DNA of 26,251 bases from assembly GCA_045627805.1 (NCBI GenBank), contig JAZQOJ010000130.1:1-26251 (forward strand). The letters are read 5' to 3'. Made by a program: the position numbers and the translations under genes. The DNA comes from UBA1756 sp045627805. GTDB lineage: Bacteria > Bacteroidota > Bacteroidia > Bacteroidales > WCHB1-69. Positions 1 through 7,214 of this stretch are shown piece after piece. How positions within the stretch are numbered: position 1 is the stretch's first letter; every line of letters begins with the position of its first letter. The notes under the pieces are model-generated. The model ran no database searches. It had not been told where the DNA came from and was given only the letters and a program-made list of their open reading frames with translations.

Positions 1-459
1 GGTCACCCCGACCGCCTCAAGGAGGTGTTCCTGCTTACGATGCGGGTGTGCGTGTGCGTGGGGCTCGTCGGCAGCATTCTCTCGTGCAGCATCCCGTATG
101 CGATGTCGCGCATCTTCACCAACGATCCCGACCTGCTTCGCATCTCCGCTCACGCAATGCCCTTCCTCATCATTATGTTCCCGCTCATCGGCTTCACCAT
201 CACCAATTCCAACTTCTTCCAGTCGATTGACAAGCCGTGGATCGCCATCGTCACCAGTTTGTCGCGCCAACTCATCTTCCTTCTTCCCTTCGTTTACCTC
301 GTTCCCCTTCTTTTCGTAAAGATGGGCGGCGACGGGCTGACGGGCATCTGGTCGGCGTGTACTTTCTCCGACGTGATGGGCGCCGCACTTGCCGCCATCC
401 TTATGTTCTCGCAGCGAAAAGTCTTTAAGTACAAACACGATTTCCGAAATAATCATTAA
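1..459 (+). CDS. MATE family efflux transporter, C-terminal part (5' end outside window)
   Basis: The reading frame is open from base 1, so only about the last 152 residues are present and the start lies upstream of the window. The visible part has several hydrophobic segments of membrane-helix length and the MATE-like stretches FTNDPDLL, NSNFFQSIDKPW and GLTGIWSA, which match the last transmembrane bundle of MATE (NorM/MepA type) proteins. Members of this family export cationic drugs or metabolites across the inner membrane, driven by Na+ or H+; the substrate cannot be inferred here. The protein ends with a basic cytoplasmic tail (QRKVFKYKHDF), as is usual. A GTG at base 25 and an ATG at base 40 lie inside the family-conserved region and are not the true start. 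Confidence 0.85.
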   Translation, partial: GHPDRLKEVFLLTMRVCVCVGLVGSILSCSIPYAMSRIFTNDPDLLRISAHAMPFLIIMFPLIGFTITNSNFFQSIDKPWIAIVTSLSRQLIFLLPFVYLVPLLFVKMGGDGLTGIWSACTFSDVMGAALAAILMFSQRKVFKYKHDFRNNH

Positions 460-503
460 AAGCTTTCCTTATTCATTTCATTGCTTGTTATAAAATTCCA
501 CCT

Positions 504-938
504 ATGAAAAAAACATTTGCCCTCATCGTTATCGTTCTCACCGCCCTGTTTTTTGGGGGATGTTCCAACGAGGAAAACACGCCCAAAGACTACAAGATTT
601 ACTGGGACATCACCAATTACAGTTACGAGCCGAGTGCGGAAATCGACTTTCTGCTCGACACGTTTGACGAATACATCACGCAGGGCTCCATTGATTCAGT
701 GTCGAACCACACCTATATTGTGAGGGATGTCAAATTTTCGGAGTATAAGCGTCTTCGCGAGGAGACCGTGGGCTTGGGCGACAAGGCCGATGCGTGGCTC
801 CGCGCCAACTGGGAACCGCAGAAACGCTACAAGGTCCGCATATACTGCTATTGCCCCGACGACTACGACTATTACAATTCTGGAGCCACCGAAAGCACAG
901 AGGTTTGGGCTTCATATACCTACAAGAAGAGCAAATAA
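504..938 (+). CDS. small putative lipoprotein of unknown function
   Basis: The 144-residue product starts MKKTFALIVIV and has a hydrophobic signal segment ending in FFGGC, with Cys20 as the probable lipidated residue. The -3 position is Phe instead of the usual Leu, so the lipobox is slightly atypical. The mature part is acidic and rich in Tyr and Asp (DDYDYYNSG near residue 120) and has no motif that I recognise. It probably faces the periplasm or is exported to the outer membrane. The gene lies 44 bp after the MATE gene and could be read from the same transcript. It converges with the ComF-like gene, leaving only one base between the two stop codons. Function unknown. Confidence 0.75.
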   Translation: MKKTFALIVIVLTALFFGGCSNEENTPKDYKIYWDITNYSYEPSAEIDFLLDTFDEYITQGSIDSVSNHTYIVRDVKFSEYKRLREETVGLGDKADAWLRANWEPQKRYKVRIYCYCPDDYDYYNSGATESTEVWASYTYKKSK

Positions 939-939
939 A

Positions 940-1638
940 TCATTTCGCCGTGGCGATGGTTAGCACCGACACCCGCGTGCCTGGCACTTCCAGTATCTTC
1001 TGTATCGCCGCCTCGGTGGTGGCGCCCGTCGTCAGCACATCGTCGCACACCAGCACGTGCCGGCCTTCGATGCTTCCTCCGTTGTCAACTGCGAAAACCT
1101 CTTTCACATTTTCCCACCGGCTGAAGCGGCTTTTCTTCGTCTGCGTTTCCGTGTAAGTGCTGCGTACCAGTACGTTGGTCGCATACGGGATGCCGGTCGC
1201 TGCCGACAACCCCTTTGCGATCCATTCGCTTTGATTATAGCCGCGCGAGCGCAACTTTTTGGGATGCAGCGGGATGGGGAGAATCAGCTCCACATCTTCC
1301 AGTTTGTGAGCCGCTGCCAGTTTTTTTCCGTACATCTCGCCAATGTAAGCGCCTATCTCTTTGTTGCCCTTGTACTTGAGCTGATGCAGGATTTTCTGAA
1401 CGTCATTGCCTTTGCGGTAAAAGAGAAACGAATAGACGTTCTCCACCTTCGCCCGCCCTCGGAAAATCAGTTCCAGCGGATTGTCGTCCGACAAATGGTA
1501 ATTCGTTTCGGGAAGGTGAAGCTGACAATTTAAACACAAATGCGGCTCATTCTCCTGAAGAATTTGGCCGCAACCCACGCATAATCTCGGATAAAATATT
1601 GATAATAAATTATCTAAGAGTTGAAAGATTTTTTTCAT
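940..1638 (-). CDS. comF: ComF family protein (phosphoribosyltransferase fold)
   Basis: The 232-residue product has the usual ComF length and order. An N-terminal four-Cys zinc-binding knuckle comes first (Cys20, Cys23, Cys35, Cys38; PRLCVGCG and LCLNCQ). A type I phosphoribosyltransferase domain follows, containing LPIPLHPKKLRSRGYNQSE and the PRPP-binding loop VLVCDDVLTTGAT near residues 195-207. In naturally competent bacteria ComF assists uptake or processing of single-stranded DNA, but the family is widespread and its chemistry is unsettled, so a competence role here is inference. The ATG at 1638 is divergent from the coiled-coil gene, and a minus-strand -7 box TAATTTTG lies at 1690-1683. 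No other competence gene is visible in the window. Confidence 0.85.
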   Translation of the reverse strand: MKKIFQLLDNLLSIFYPRLCVGCGQILQENEPHLCLNCQLHLPETNYHLSDDNPLELIFRGRAKVENVYSFLFYRKGNDVQKILHQLKYKGNKEIGAYIGEMYGKKLAAAHKLEDVELILPIPLHPKKLRSRGYNQSEWIAKGLSAATGIPYATNVLVRSTYTETQTKKSRFSRWENVKEVFAVDNGGSIEGRHVLVCDDVLTTGATTEAAIQKILEVPGTRVSVLTIATAK

Positions 1639-1656
1639 CGTTTAGTAATTTTATAG

Positions 1657-1664
1657 TAAATTTG
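1657..1664 (+). promoter_or_regulatory. Bacteroidota -7 box for the coiled-coil gene
   Basis: The sequence TAAATTTG fits the TAnnTTTG consensus and lies 33 nt before the ATG at 1698. No clear TTTG -33 element is seen at the usual spacing. The predicted start of transcription, near 1671, lies between this box and the opposing one at 1683-1690, so the two divergent promoters overlap. Confidence 0.5.
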
Positions 1665-1682
1665 CAGTTTTAATTGAGACTG

Positions 1683-1690
1683 CAAAATTA
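1683..1690 (-). promoter_or_regulatory. Bacteroidota -7 box for the comF-like gene
   Basis: Read on the minus strand, bases 1690-1683 are TAATTTTG, a match to TAnnTTTG, 44 nt upstream of the ATG at 1638. A TTTG lies farther upstream (1718-1715), but its 24-nt spacing is slightly long. The match is to the -7 element only. Confidence 0.45.
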
Positions 1691-1697
1691 TATAAAA

Positions 1698-2645
1698 ATG
1701 GAAACATACGATAACAAATCCAATCAGAATTCGCAAAAAGATTTAGACAGAAAAGTTAAGATGCTGAGTATCATTTCGCTGGTACTTCTCGCAACCACCC
1801 TTCTTTTTGCCATCCTTTATTTCACAAAGAGCACGCAGGTGCGCAAACTGGTCGTCACGGAGCAGCAAACCACCAACGAAAAACAGCAGTTGAGCGACGA
1901 ACTCACCGCCCTGATGGCAGAACACGAGGCCCTCAAGGCCGAGAACGCCGAACTCGCTGAGAAGTTGTCGGCACAAGACAGCGTCATTATGGCCAACGCC
2001 GCCGAAATTGAAAAACTCATTGCGCAGCAGGCCGATTACAAACTCATCAAGAAAAAAATCGCTCGCTTGCAAAACATTTCGCAAGAATATGTTAAGCAAA
2101 TGGACCAACTCATTGCTGAAAACAAGGTGTTGAAGGAAGAAAACACGCAACTCACGGAGACCGTGAAGCGCACGCAGGATGAGAAGGCGGCCATTGAGCA
2201 AGACAATGCCAACCTTACGCAGCGCATCAATGCGGAAGCCAAACTGAAGGCATACAACATCCGCAGCAGTTGCAGCTATGCCAAGAAGAACGGCACCGAA
2301 ATGGCGACCGACAAGGCCAACCGCGCCCGCAAGATCAAGACCACCTTCACGCTTGCCGAGAACTCGCTCATTGAGCCCGGCACTTACAACGTGTACTGCC
2401 GCATTTCCGTTCCTGGCGACGGTAGGGTTTTAACTCCTGGCAAATCAGATGCTTACACATTCCTTAATAATGGTCAGCGCCTTCAGTATTCAGCCAAGGG
2501 AACCGTTAACTATGTTAACAAGGCCGAAAACGTGACCCTGATTTGGGACATCCGCGACAACGACAAGGCCATCAAGGGAACCTACATCGTGCAGGTGTTC
2601 ACCGACAACGCATTGCTTGGCGAAACTCGCTTCACTTTGCAGTAA
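1698..2645 (+). CDS. single-pass membrane protein with long coiled coil and C-terminal beta-rich domain
   Basis: The start is set at the ATG at 1698, preceded by an A-rich stretch and a -7 box, rather than the in-frame TTG at 1674. The 315-residue product has a short hydrophilic N-terminus, one transmembrane helix (about residues 22-42), and a coiled coil of about 140 residues rich in Glu, Lys, Gln and Leu (about 45-185). A C-terminal domain of about 130 residues follows (ENSLIEPGTYNVYCRI, GTYIVQVFTDNALLGETRF), which looks like an immunoglobulin-like beta sandwich. Proteins of this layout are common and uncharacterised in Bacteroidota. The coiled coil and beta domain probably lie in the periplasm and could scaffold envelope proteins; that is inference. 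No enzymatic motif is seen. Confidence 0.8.
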   Translation: METYDNKSNQNSQKDLDRKVKMLSIISLVLLATTLLFAILYFTKSTQVRKLVVTEQQTTNEKQQLSDELTALMAEHEALKAENAELAEKLSAQDSVIMANAAEIEKLIAQQADYKLIKKKIARLQNISQEYVKQMDQLIAENKVLKEENTQLTETVKRTQDEKAAIEQDNANLTQRINAEAKLKAYNIRSSCSYAKKNGTEMATDKANRARKIKTTFTLAENSLIEPGTYNVYCRISVPGDGRVLTPGKSDAYTFLNNGQRLQYSAKGTVNYVNKAENVTLIWDIRDNDKAIKGTYIVQVFTDNALLGETRFTLQ

Positions 2646-2747
2646 TCCGTGGCGCGTGTCTCGATTGTCCGCAATCTGAAACGCCAAAACTGCATTGGGA
2701 GCTTGTACTCTTTACCGATTTGATCCTAATTAATAATATAGTATAAA

Positions 2748-4139
2748 ATGAATCCGATATTTGAAAAATCAGTGTATGTGGAACGTCGTGCTCAGCTGGC
2801 AAGCAAAATGGGCAGCGGCATCCTTGTGTTCCTCGGCAACAACGACGCCCCTATGAATTATCCTGCGAATACCTATAACTTCCGGCAGGACAGCAACTTC
2901 ATCTATTACTTCGGACTGACGGTTCCCTCTTTGGCCGCTATCATCGACGTGGACGAGAACCGCACGATCCTTTTTGGCGATGACTTCACCATTGACGACA
3001 TCATCTGGGTGGGCGACCAGCCCTCTATCAGCACGCTCGCCGCTCAGGTGGGCATTAGCGAGTCGATGCCGATGGCGAAATTAGCAGAATATCTGTCGAA
3101 AAACGCATCCCGCAAGATCCATTTCACCAAACAATACCGCCACGACAACCAGATTGTGATGGCGAACCTGTTGAACCAAAACGTTAACGAGATCAACGGT
3201 CTCGCTTCCATAGAGTTGCACAAGGCGATTATCGCTATGCGTTCTGTAAAGGAGGCGCGCGAAATTGAGGAGATGGAGAAGGCCGCCGATATGGCTTACC
3301 TGCTGCACACCACCGTGATGCGCAATTGCCGGGTGGGCACTACCGAGCACAAGCTTGTGGGCTTTGCTGATGGCATTGCCAACGGCGAGGGCAACGGTTT
3401 CTCGTTCCCCATCATTCTTACGCAGCACGGCGAAATCTTTCACAACACCGACCACAATGTGGCGCTGCAAGACGGCAAACTGCTGCTCGTTGACAGCGGC
3501 GTGGAAGGGCTGATGAACTATTGTTCCGACAAGACCCGCACTTTCCCGACCAATGGGAAGTTTAGTCAGAAACAGAAAGAGATTTACGAAATCGTGCTGA
3601 AAGCCAATATGGTGGGCATTAGCTTGGTGAAAGAGGGAACTCCCTACCGCGATGTCCATTTCGCAGCCGCCGAAATCGTGATGCAGGGGCTGAAAGACCT
3701 CGGCCTGATGAAGGGCGATGTGAAGGAAGGCGTTCAAAAGGGCGCGCACGCTCTGTTCTTCCCCCACGGCTTGGGTCACCAACTGGGGCTCGACGTGCAC
3801 GATATGGAAGGTCTCGGAGAAGATTATGTCGGCTATAACGACGAGTTTAAGCGCAGCGACATCTTCGGTACACGCAACCTGCGAATGGCCCGCCGCCTTG
3901 AATCCGGTATGGTAATGACCGTAGAACCAGGCATTTACTTTATTCCCAAGCTGATTGAAATGTGGAGAAATGAAAAACATCTGGCTGAATTCATCAATTA
4001 CGACAAGCTTGACAGCTATCTTGACTTCGGAGGCATCCGCATTGAGGACGACGTGCTGGTGACGGCGAATGGCCCGCGCGTGTTGGGTAAACCTATTCCG
4101 AAAACCGTTGCCGAACTTGAAGGCATTATTGGGAAGTAA
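2748..4139 (+). CDS. pepP: Xaa-Pro aminopeptidase (M24B)
   Basis: The 463-residue length is typical of aminopeptidase P, which removes N-terminal residues that precede proline. It has an N-terminal AMP_N domain (about 1-145; YPANTYNFRQDSNFIYY) and a C-terminal pita-bread metallopeptidase domain. All five metal ligands are visible: Asp249 (LLLVDSG), Asp261 (CSDKTRTF), His344 (HGLGHQLGLDVHD), Glu393 (TVEPGIYF) and Glu433 (IRIEDD). No signal peptide is present, so it acts in the cytoplasm. It starts 102 bp after the coiled-coil gene; I see no clear -7 box in that gap, so it could be read through from upstream. A strong hairpin terminator follows 21 bp after its stop. It would complement the DPP7-like enzyme encoded opposite in peptide use. 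Confidence 0.95.
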   Translation: MNPIFEKSVYVERRAQLASKMGSGILVFLGNNDAPMNYPANTYNFRQDSNFIYYFGLTVPSLAAIIDVDENRTILFGDDFTIDDIIWVGDQPSISTLAAQVGISESMPMAKLAEYLSKNASRKIHFTKQYRHDNQIVMANLLNQNVNEINGLASIELHKAIIAMRSVKEAREIEEMEKAADMAYLLHTTVMRNCRVGTTEHKLVGFADGIANGEGNGFSFPIILTQHGEIFHNTDHNVALQDGKLLLVDSGVEGLMNYCSDKTRTFPTNGKFSQKQKEIYEIVLKANMVGISLVKEGTPYRDVHFAAAEIVMQGLKDLGLMKGDVKEGVQKGAHALFFPHGLGHQLGLDVHDMEGLGEDYVGYNDEFKRSDIFGTRNLRMARRLESGMVMTVEPGIYFIPKLIEMWRNEKHLAEFINYDKLDSYLDFGGIRIEDDVLVTANGPRVLGKPIPKTVAELEGIIGK

Positions 4140-4160
4140 GGATTTCCGTATTCCGACAAT

Positions 4161-4196
4161 AAAAAAACAATCCCTCGCAAGGGATTGTTTTTTTTT
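4161..4196. terminator. bidirectional Rho-independent terminator
   Basis: The arm at 4161-4175 (seven A, then CAATCCCT) pairs perfectly with 4180-4194 around the 4-nt loop CGCA. A run of T follows on the plus strand (4187-4196) and a matching run of A precedes it at 4161-4167. The hairpin can therefore stop transcription both of pepP (plus) and of the S46 peptidase gene (minus), whose stop codons face each other here. Confidence 0.9.
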
Positions 4197-4216
4197 GCCG
4201 TATGAAAAGGGGCTGA

Positions 4217-6364
4217 TTACTGGTTCACGATTTTCAGTTCCTGCATCAGATTCTGGGCATTGGCCATCTTGTCGATGATGAAAAGCAGGTAGCGCATATC
4301 CATACAGATCGTGCGTTGAACTTCGTTCTCGAATGAGAGGTCGCCGCTCATCGCTTCCCAGTTGCCGTCGAAGGCGAGCCCGATGAGATTGCCTTCCGCA
4401 TCGATCACGGGGCTGCCGGAGTTGCCGCCGGTAATGTCGTTGGTAGTGATGAAGTTAACTACGAGGTCTCCGTTCTTGTCGGCATAGCGGCCATAGTCTT
4501 TCTTTTCCCACAGGCGGATGAGTTCTTGCGGCACGTCGAATTCCCAGTTGCCGGGGATGTATTTCTCCATCACGCCGTCGAGGGTGGTGACGTAATCGTA
4601 GCGCACGCCATCTTTCGGCTCGCAGTCTTGCACGCTGCCGTAAGTGAGTCGCATCGTGAAGTTGGCGTCGGGGTAGAAGTTGCGGTCTTTCTGCATTTCC
4701 ATCAGTCCTTTCATATACAAGCGTTCGGAACGGCCGTTGGTGATGGCTTGTGCGGCCAGGTCGATGGCGAGATAGGAGTTCACGATTTCGCTCATCAGTG
4801 CGAAAATCGGGTCTTTGTCGAGTGATTTCGGTGCCTTGAGCCAGGCATTCATTTTGTCGGCATCCACGAAAATGGATTTCGCGAAGGCGTTGCGGATGTA
4901 TTGGGAGAAGTCGCCGCCATTTTTGTCGCCCACTTTTTTAATGATGGGAGGAAGTTGGTCGGGGGTGATGTCCTTGTAGAAAAGGTTCAGCAGTGCGATG
5001 GTGACGTCGAGGTCGGTGGCCTTGTCGTAATCTTTGAAATAGTCGTTGACGATGCCCTGCATATTTTGTGTGTAGGCGACGATTTCCTCGTTGGAGAGGG
5101 ATTTTTTGCGGATGGCGTCGTTGATGGAGCGGAATTTCACGGCGAAGGAGACGGCCTCACCGCCGCGCCAGCCCGCTTCACGGTGGTAGGTCAGGGCCTT
5201 GGTGAATTGCGACTGGTAGTTCCAGTATTTGTCGATTTCGTCGAAGATTCCGTTATATTTCAGGGCTCTCGCCTTGTCTTTTTTGGCCCATTGTTTGAAA
5301 GCCGCTTCTTGTTCGGTTCTTTTTTCAAAGACCTTGTTGTTTTTCAGCTGTTTCACTTGGCCGATGTAGTATTTCCAATAGTTGCTGACGCTGGCCTGTT
5401 TGGAGGCGTATTTGATGAATACGGCCTGGTCGGCGTCCATATGCTTGCGGTATTGTTCGAGTTTGGTGGTGCGGCAGGCGATGATGGCGGGGCCTTCCAG
5501 TTCGATGACATTCTTGACGGCACCGGAGGTGGAGTAGCGGTCGGTGGAGCCCGGATAGCCCAGAATCATCGTGTAATCGCCTGGCTCAACGCCTTTTAAG
5601 GAAATCGGAAGGAAGTGTTTTGATTTCATCGGGACGTTGTCTTTGCTGTACTCGGCGGGAGAGCCGTCGGGGGCGGTATAGACGCGGAAGATGCAGAAGT
5701 CGCCCTTGTGGCGCGGCCAGGTCCAGTTGTCGGTGTCGGCGCCGAACTTGCCGATGCCCCACGGCGGACAGGCCACCAGACGGACATCCTTATAAACGTC
5801 GTAAACGAAAAGGATGTATTGGTTCCCGTGGTAGAAGGGCACGATTTCGACTTCCACGTCGCGGCCGTTCTTGCGTTCCTTGATGAGCGCCTTCCCGTTT
5901 TTTTGGATCAGCTGCTCACGTTCGTCTTCCGTCATTTCGTTGGTGACACCTTCCAAGATGGCTTTTGTAACATCTTCTATATAAGTGAGAAATGATACGG
6001 TAAGTCCTTCGTTGGGGAGTTCTTCGGCTTTGCTCCGTGCCCAGAATCCCTCTTGCAAATAGTCGTGCTCAACCGAAGAGTGTGCCTGCACTTGTCCGAG
6101 TCCGCAGTGGTGGTTGGTGAGCAACAGACCTTCGGCGGAGATCAGCTCGCCGGTGCACCCGCCACCGAACTGCACGATGGCGTCTTTCAAGCTGGGCTGG
6201 TTGAAACTGAAAATCTGTTCGGCCGTCAGTTTACAGCCAAGTCGCTGCATATCAGCGAGATTCTGTCCGTTGATGGAGTAGGGGAGCCACATCCCTTCAT
6301 CGGCGCGCCCCACCATAACACTCATCATCAAAGCGAAAAACAATAGATAAAAACGATTTTTCAT
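4217..6364 (-). CDS. dpp7: S46 family dipeptidyl-peptidase, DPP7-like
   Basis: The 715-residue product matches the S46 family length (about 710-720). A signal peptide (about 1-21, ending VGRADEG) directs it to the periplasm. The catalytic residues of the trypsin-like fold are visible: His86 in TNHHCG, the probable Asp222 in WPRHKGDF, and Ser649 in TGGNSGSPV. The family removes dipeptides from the N-termini of oligopeptides. The S1-pocket position, 18 residues after the catalytic Ser, is Gly667 (AFDGNWEAMSGD). In known enzymes Gly here marks DPP7 (broad or hydrophobic P1), whereas Arg marks the acidic-specific DPP11. Hence this is DPP7-like by sequence; the specificity is inferred. A full -33/-7 promoter lies upstream at 6425-6396. 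Confidence 0.92.
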   Translation of the reverse strand: MKNRFYLLFFALMMSVMVGRADEGMWLPYSINGQNLADMQRLGCKLTAEQIFSFNQPSLKDAIVQFGGGCTGELISAEGLLLTNHHCGLGQVQAHSSVEHDYLQEGFWARSKAEELPNEGLTVSFLTYIEDVTKAILEGVTNEMTEDEREQLIQKNGKALIKERKNGRDVEVEIVPFYHGNQYILFVYDVYKDVRLVACPPWGIGKFGADTDNWTWPRHKGDFCIFRVYTAPDGSPAEYSKDNVPMKSKHFLPISLKGVEPGDYTMILGYPGSTDRYSTSGAVKNVIELEGPAIIACRTTKLEQYRKHMDADQAVFIKYASKQASVSNYWKYYIGQVKQLKNNKVFEKRTEQEAAFKQWAKKDKARALKYNGIFDEIDKYWNYQSQFTKALTYHREAGWRGGEAVSFAVKFRSINDAIRKKSLSNEEIVAYTQNMQGIVNDYFKDYDKATDLDVTIALLNLFYKDITPDQLPPIIKKVGDKNGGDFSQYIRNAFAKSIFVDADKMNAWLKAPKSLDKDPIFALMSEIVNSYLAIDLAAQAITNGRSERLYMKGLMEMQKDRNFYPDANFTMRLTYGSVQDCEPKDGVRYDYVTTLDGVMEKYIPGNWEFDVPQELIRLWEKKDYGRYADKNGDLVVNFITTNDITGGNSGSPVIDAEGNLIGLAFDGNWEAMSGDLSFENEVQRTICMDMRYLLFIIDKMANAQNLMQELKIVNQ

Positions 6365-6395
6365 AACTTATGGTTTTAATAAAAATTCAAGTTCG

Positions 6396-6425
6396 CAAAA
6401 ATAGTAAAAAAGAGAATGTCGCCAA
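6396..6425 (-). promoter_or_regulatory. promoter of the DPP7-like gene
   Basis: On the minus strand TTG (6425-6423) is followed after 19 nt by TATTTTTG (6403-6396), matching the Bacteroidota TTTG-N17-23-TAnnTTTG pattern. The ATG at 6364 follows 31 nt after the -7 box. It separates the peptidase gene from the nadB/SpoU transcript upstream. Confidence 0.65.
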
Positions 6426-6461
6426 TGTGCGGCGGCGAGATTTATGCGCACCTCCGTCGGC

Positions 6462-7208
6462 TCATCGCATCCAGTACATCACAATGGCAGCGGCGATGGA
6501 AGCGTTGAGTGATTCGGCGTGGTCGCCGGCTGGCGCGCCGCTCGGTATGTGTATCTTTTTCGTGATACATTGGGCGACTTCCGGTGAGATGCCCTTGCCC
6601 TCGTTGCCAATCACAATGACCGAGTTGGCGGCGCAGACCGTCTGGCGGATGTCGGTGCCTTCCATAAAAGTGCCGTATATTTCTCCTTCTATCCTTTTGT
6701 CGGATAGGAAGTTGGGGAGGTCTGTGTAGAAGACTTTCATCCGGGTGAATGAGCCCATCGTGGCTTGGATGGTTTTGGGGTTGGCCAATTCCACACTATC
6801 GGGCGAGCACACCACCTGGCGTATTCCGAACCAGTCGGCGGTGCGGATGATGGTGCCCATATTGCCGGGGTCGCGGATGCCGTCAAGCACAAGAATCGGC
6901 TCGTGGAAACTCAGCTGCCGTATGTCGGGGCGGGGGAGTTCGGCAATGGCGAGCACGTCCTGTGGCGTGGTGAGGCAGGAAATCCGTTCCAACTCTTCTG
7001 CCGTCACCTCTTCGCAGCGCCCGCAGCCCGCAGCCCCGCCGTAAGTCGCCTTCCAAGCGGGCGTGGCATACAACTCCCTCACTTCCAGCGAGGAACGGAG
7101 TAGGTCGAGCACCGATTTGGTGCCCTCCACAATGCAAACGCCCGCCTCGTCGCGGAATTTTTTCTGCGCTAATTTTCTGATAGAGGATATTTTGGCCTTA
7201 CTTAACAT
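6462..7208 (-). CDS. SpoU/TrmH-family RNA 2'-O-methyltransferase
   Basis: The 248-residue product has the N-terminal RNA-binding domain of this family (about 1-85; AQKKFRDEAGVCIVEGTKSV) and a C-terminal SPOUT knot. The three knot motifs are present: DPGNMGTIIRTADWFG, VIVIGNEGKGIS and ESLNASIAAAIVMYW. Enzymes of this type transfer a methyl group from AdoMet to a ribose 2'-OH in rRNA or tRNA; the target nucleotide cannot be read from the sequence. Motif 3 is preceded by a slightly long loop (IPSGAPAGDHAESLN, where many members have IPIPGQAESLN). The gene starts 6 bp after the nadB stop and is almost certainly cotranscribed with nadB. Confidence 0.9.
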   Translation of the reverse strand: MLSKAKISSIRKLAQKKFRDEAGVCIVEGTKSVLDLLRSSLEVRELYATPAWKATYGGAAGCGRCEEVTAEELERISCLTTPQDVLAIAELPRPDIRQLSFHEPILVLDGIRDPGNMGTIIRTADWFGIRQVVCSPDSVELANPKTIQATMGSFTRMKVFYTDLPNFLSDKRIEGEIYGTFMEGTDIRQTVCAANSVIVIGNEGKGISPEVAQCITKKIHIPSGAPAGDHAESLNASIAAAIVMYWMR

Positions 7209-7214
7209 ACAAAA

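Noticed and set aside
3081..3980. 299-residue open frame on the minus strand inside pepP
   Set aside because: It is antisense to a gene with all five metal ligands in place, and its His/Val-rich translation shows no family motif. It is a shadow frame.
4901..5599. 232-residue plus-strand frame inside the DPP7-like gene
   Set aside because: It lies antisense to conserved catalytic sequence and its Val/Phe/Gly-rich translation is typical of the complement of a coding strand.
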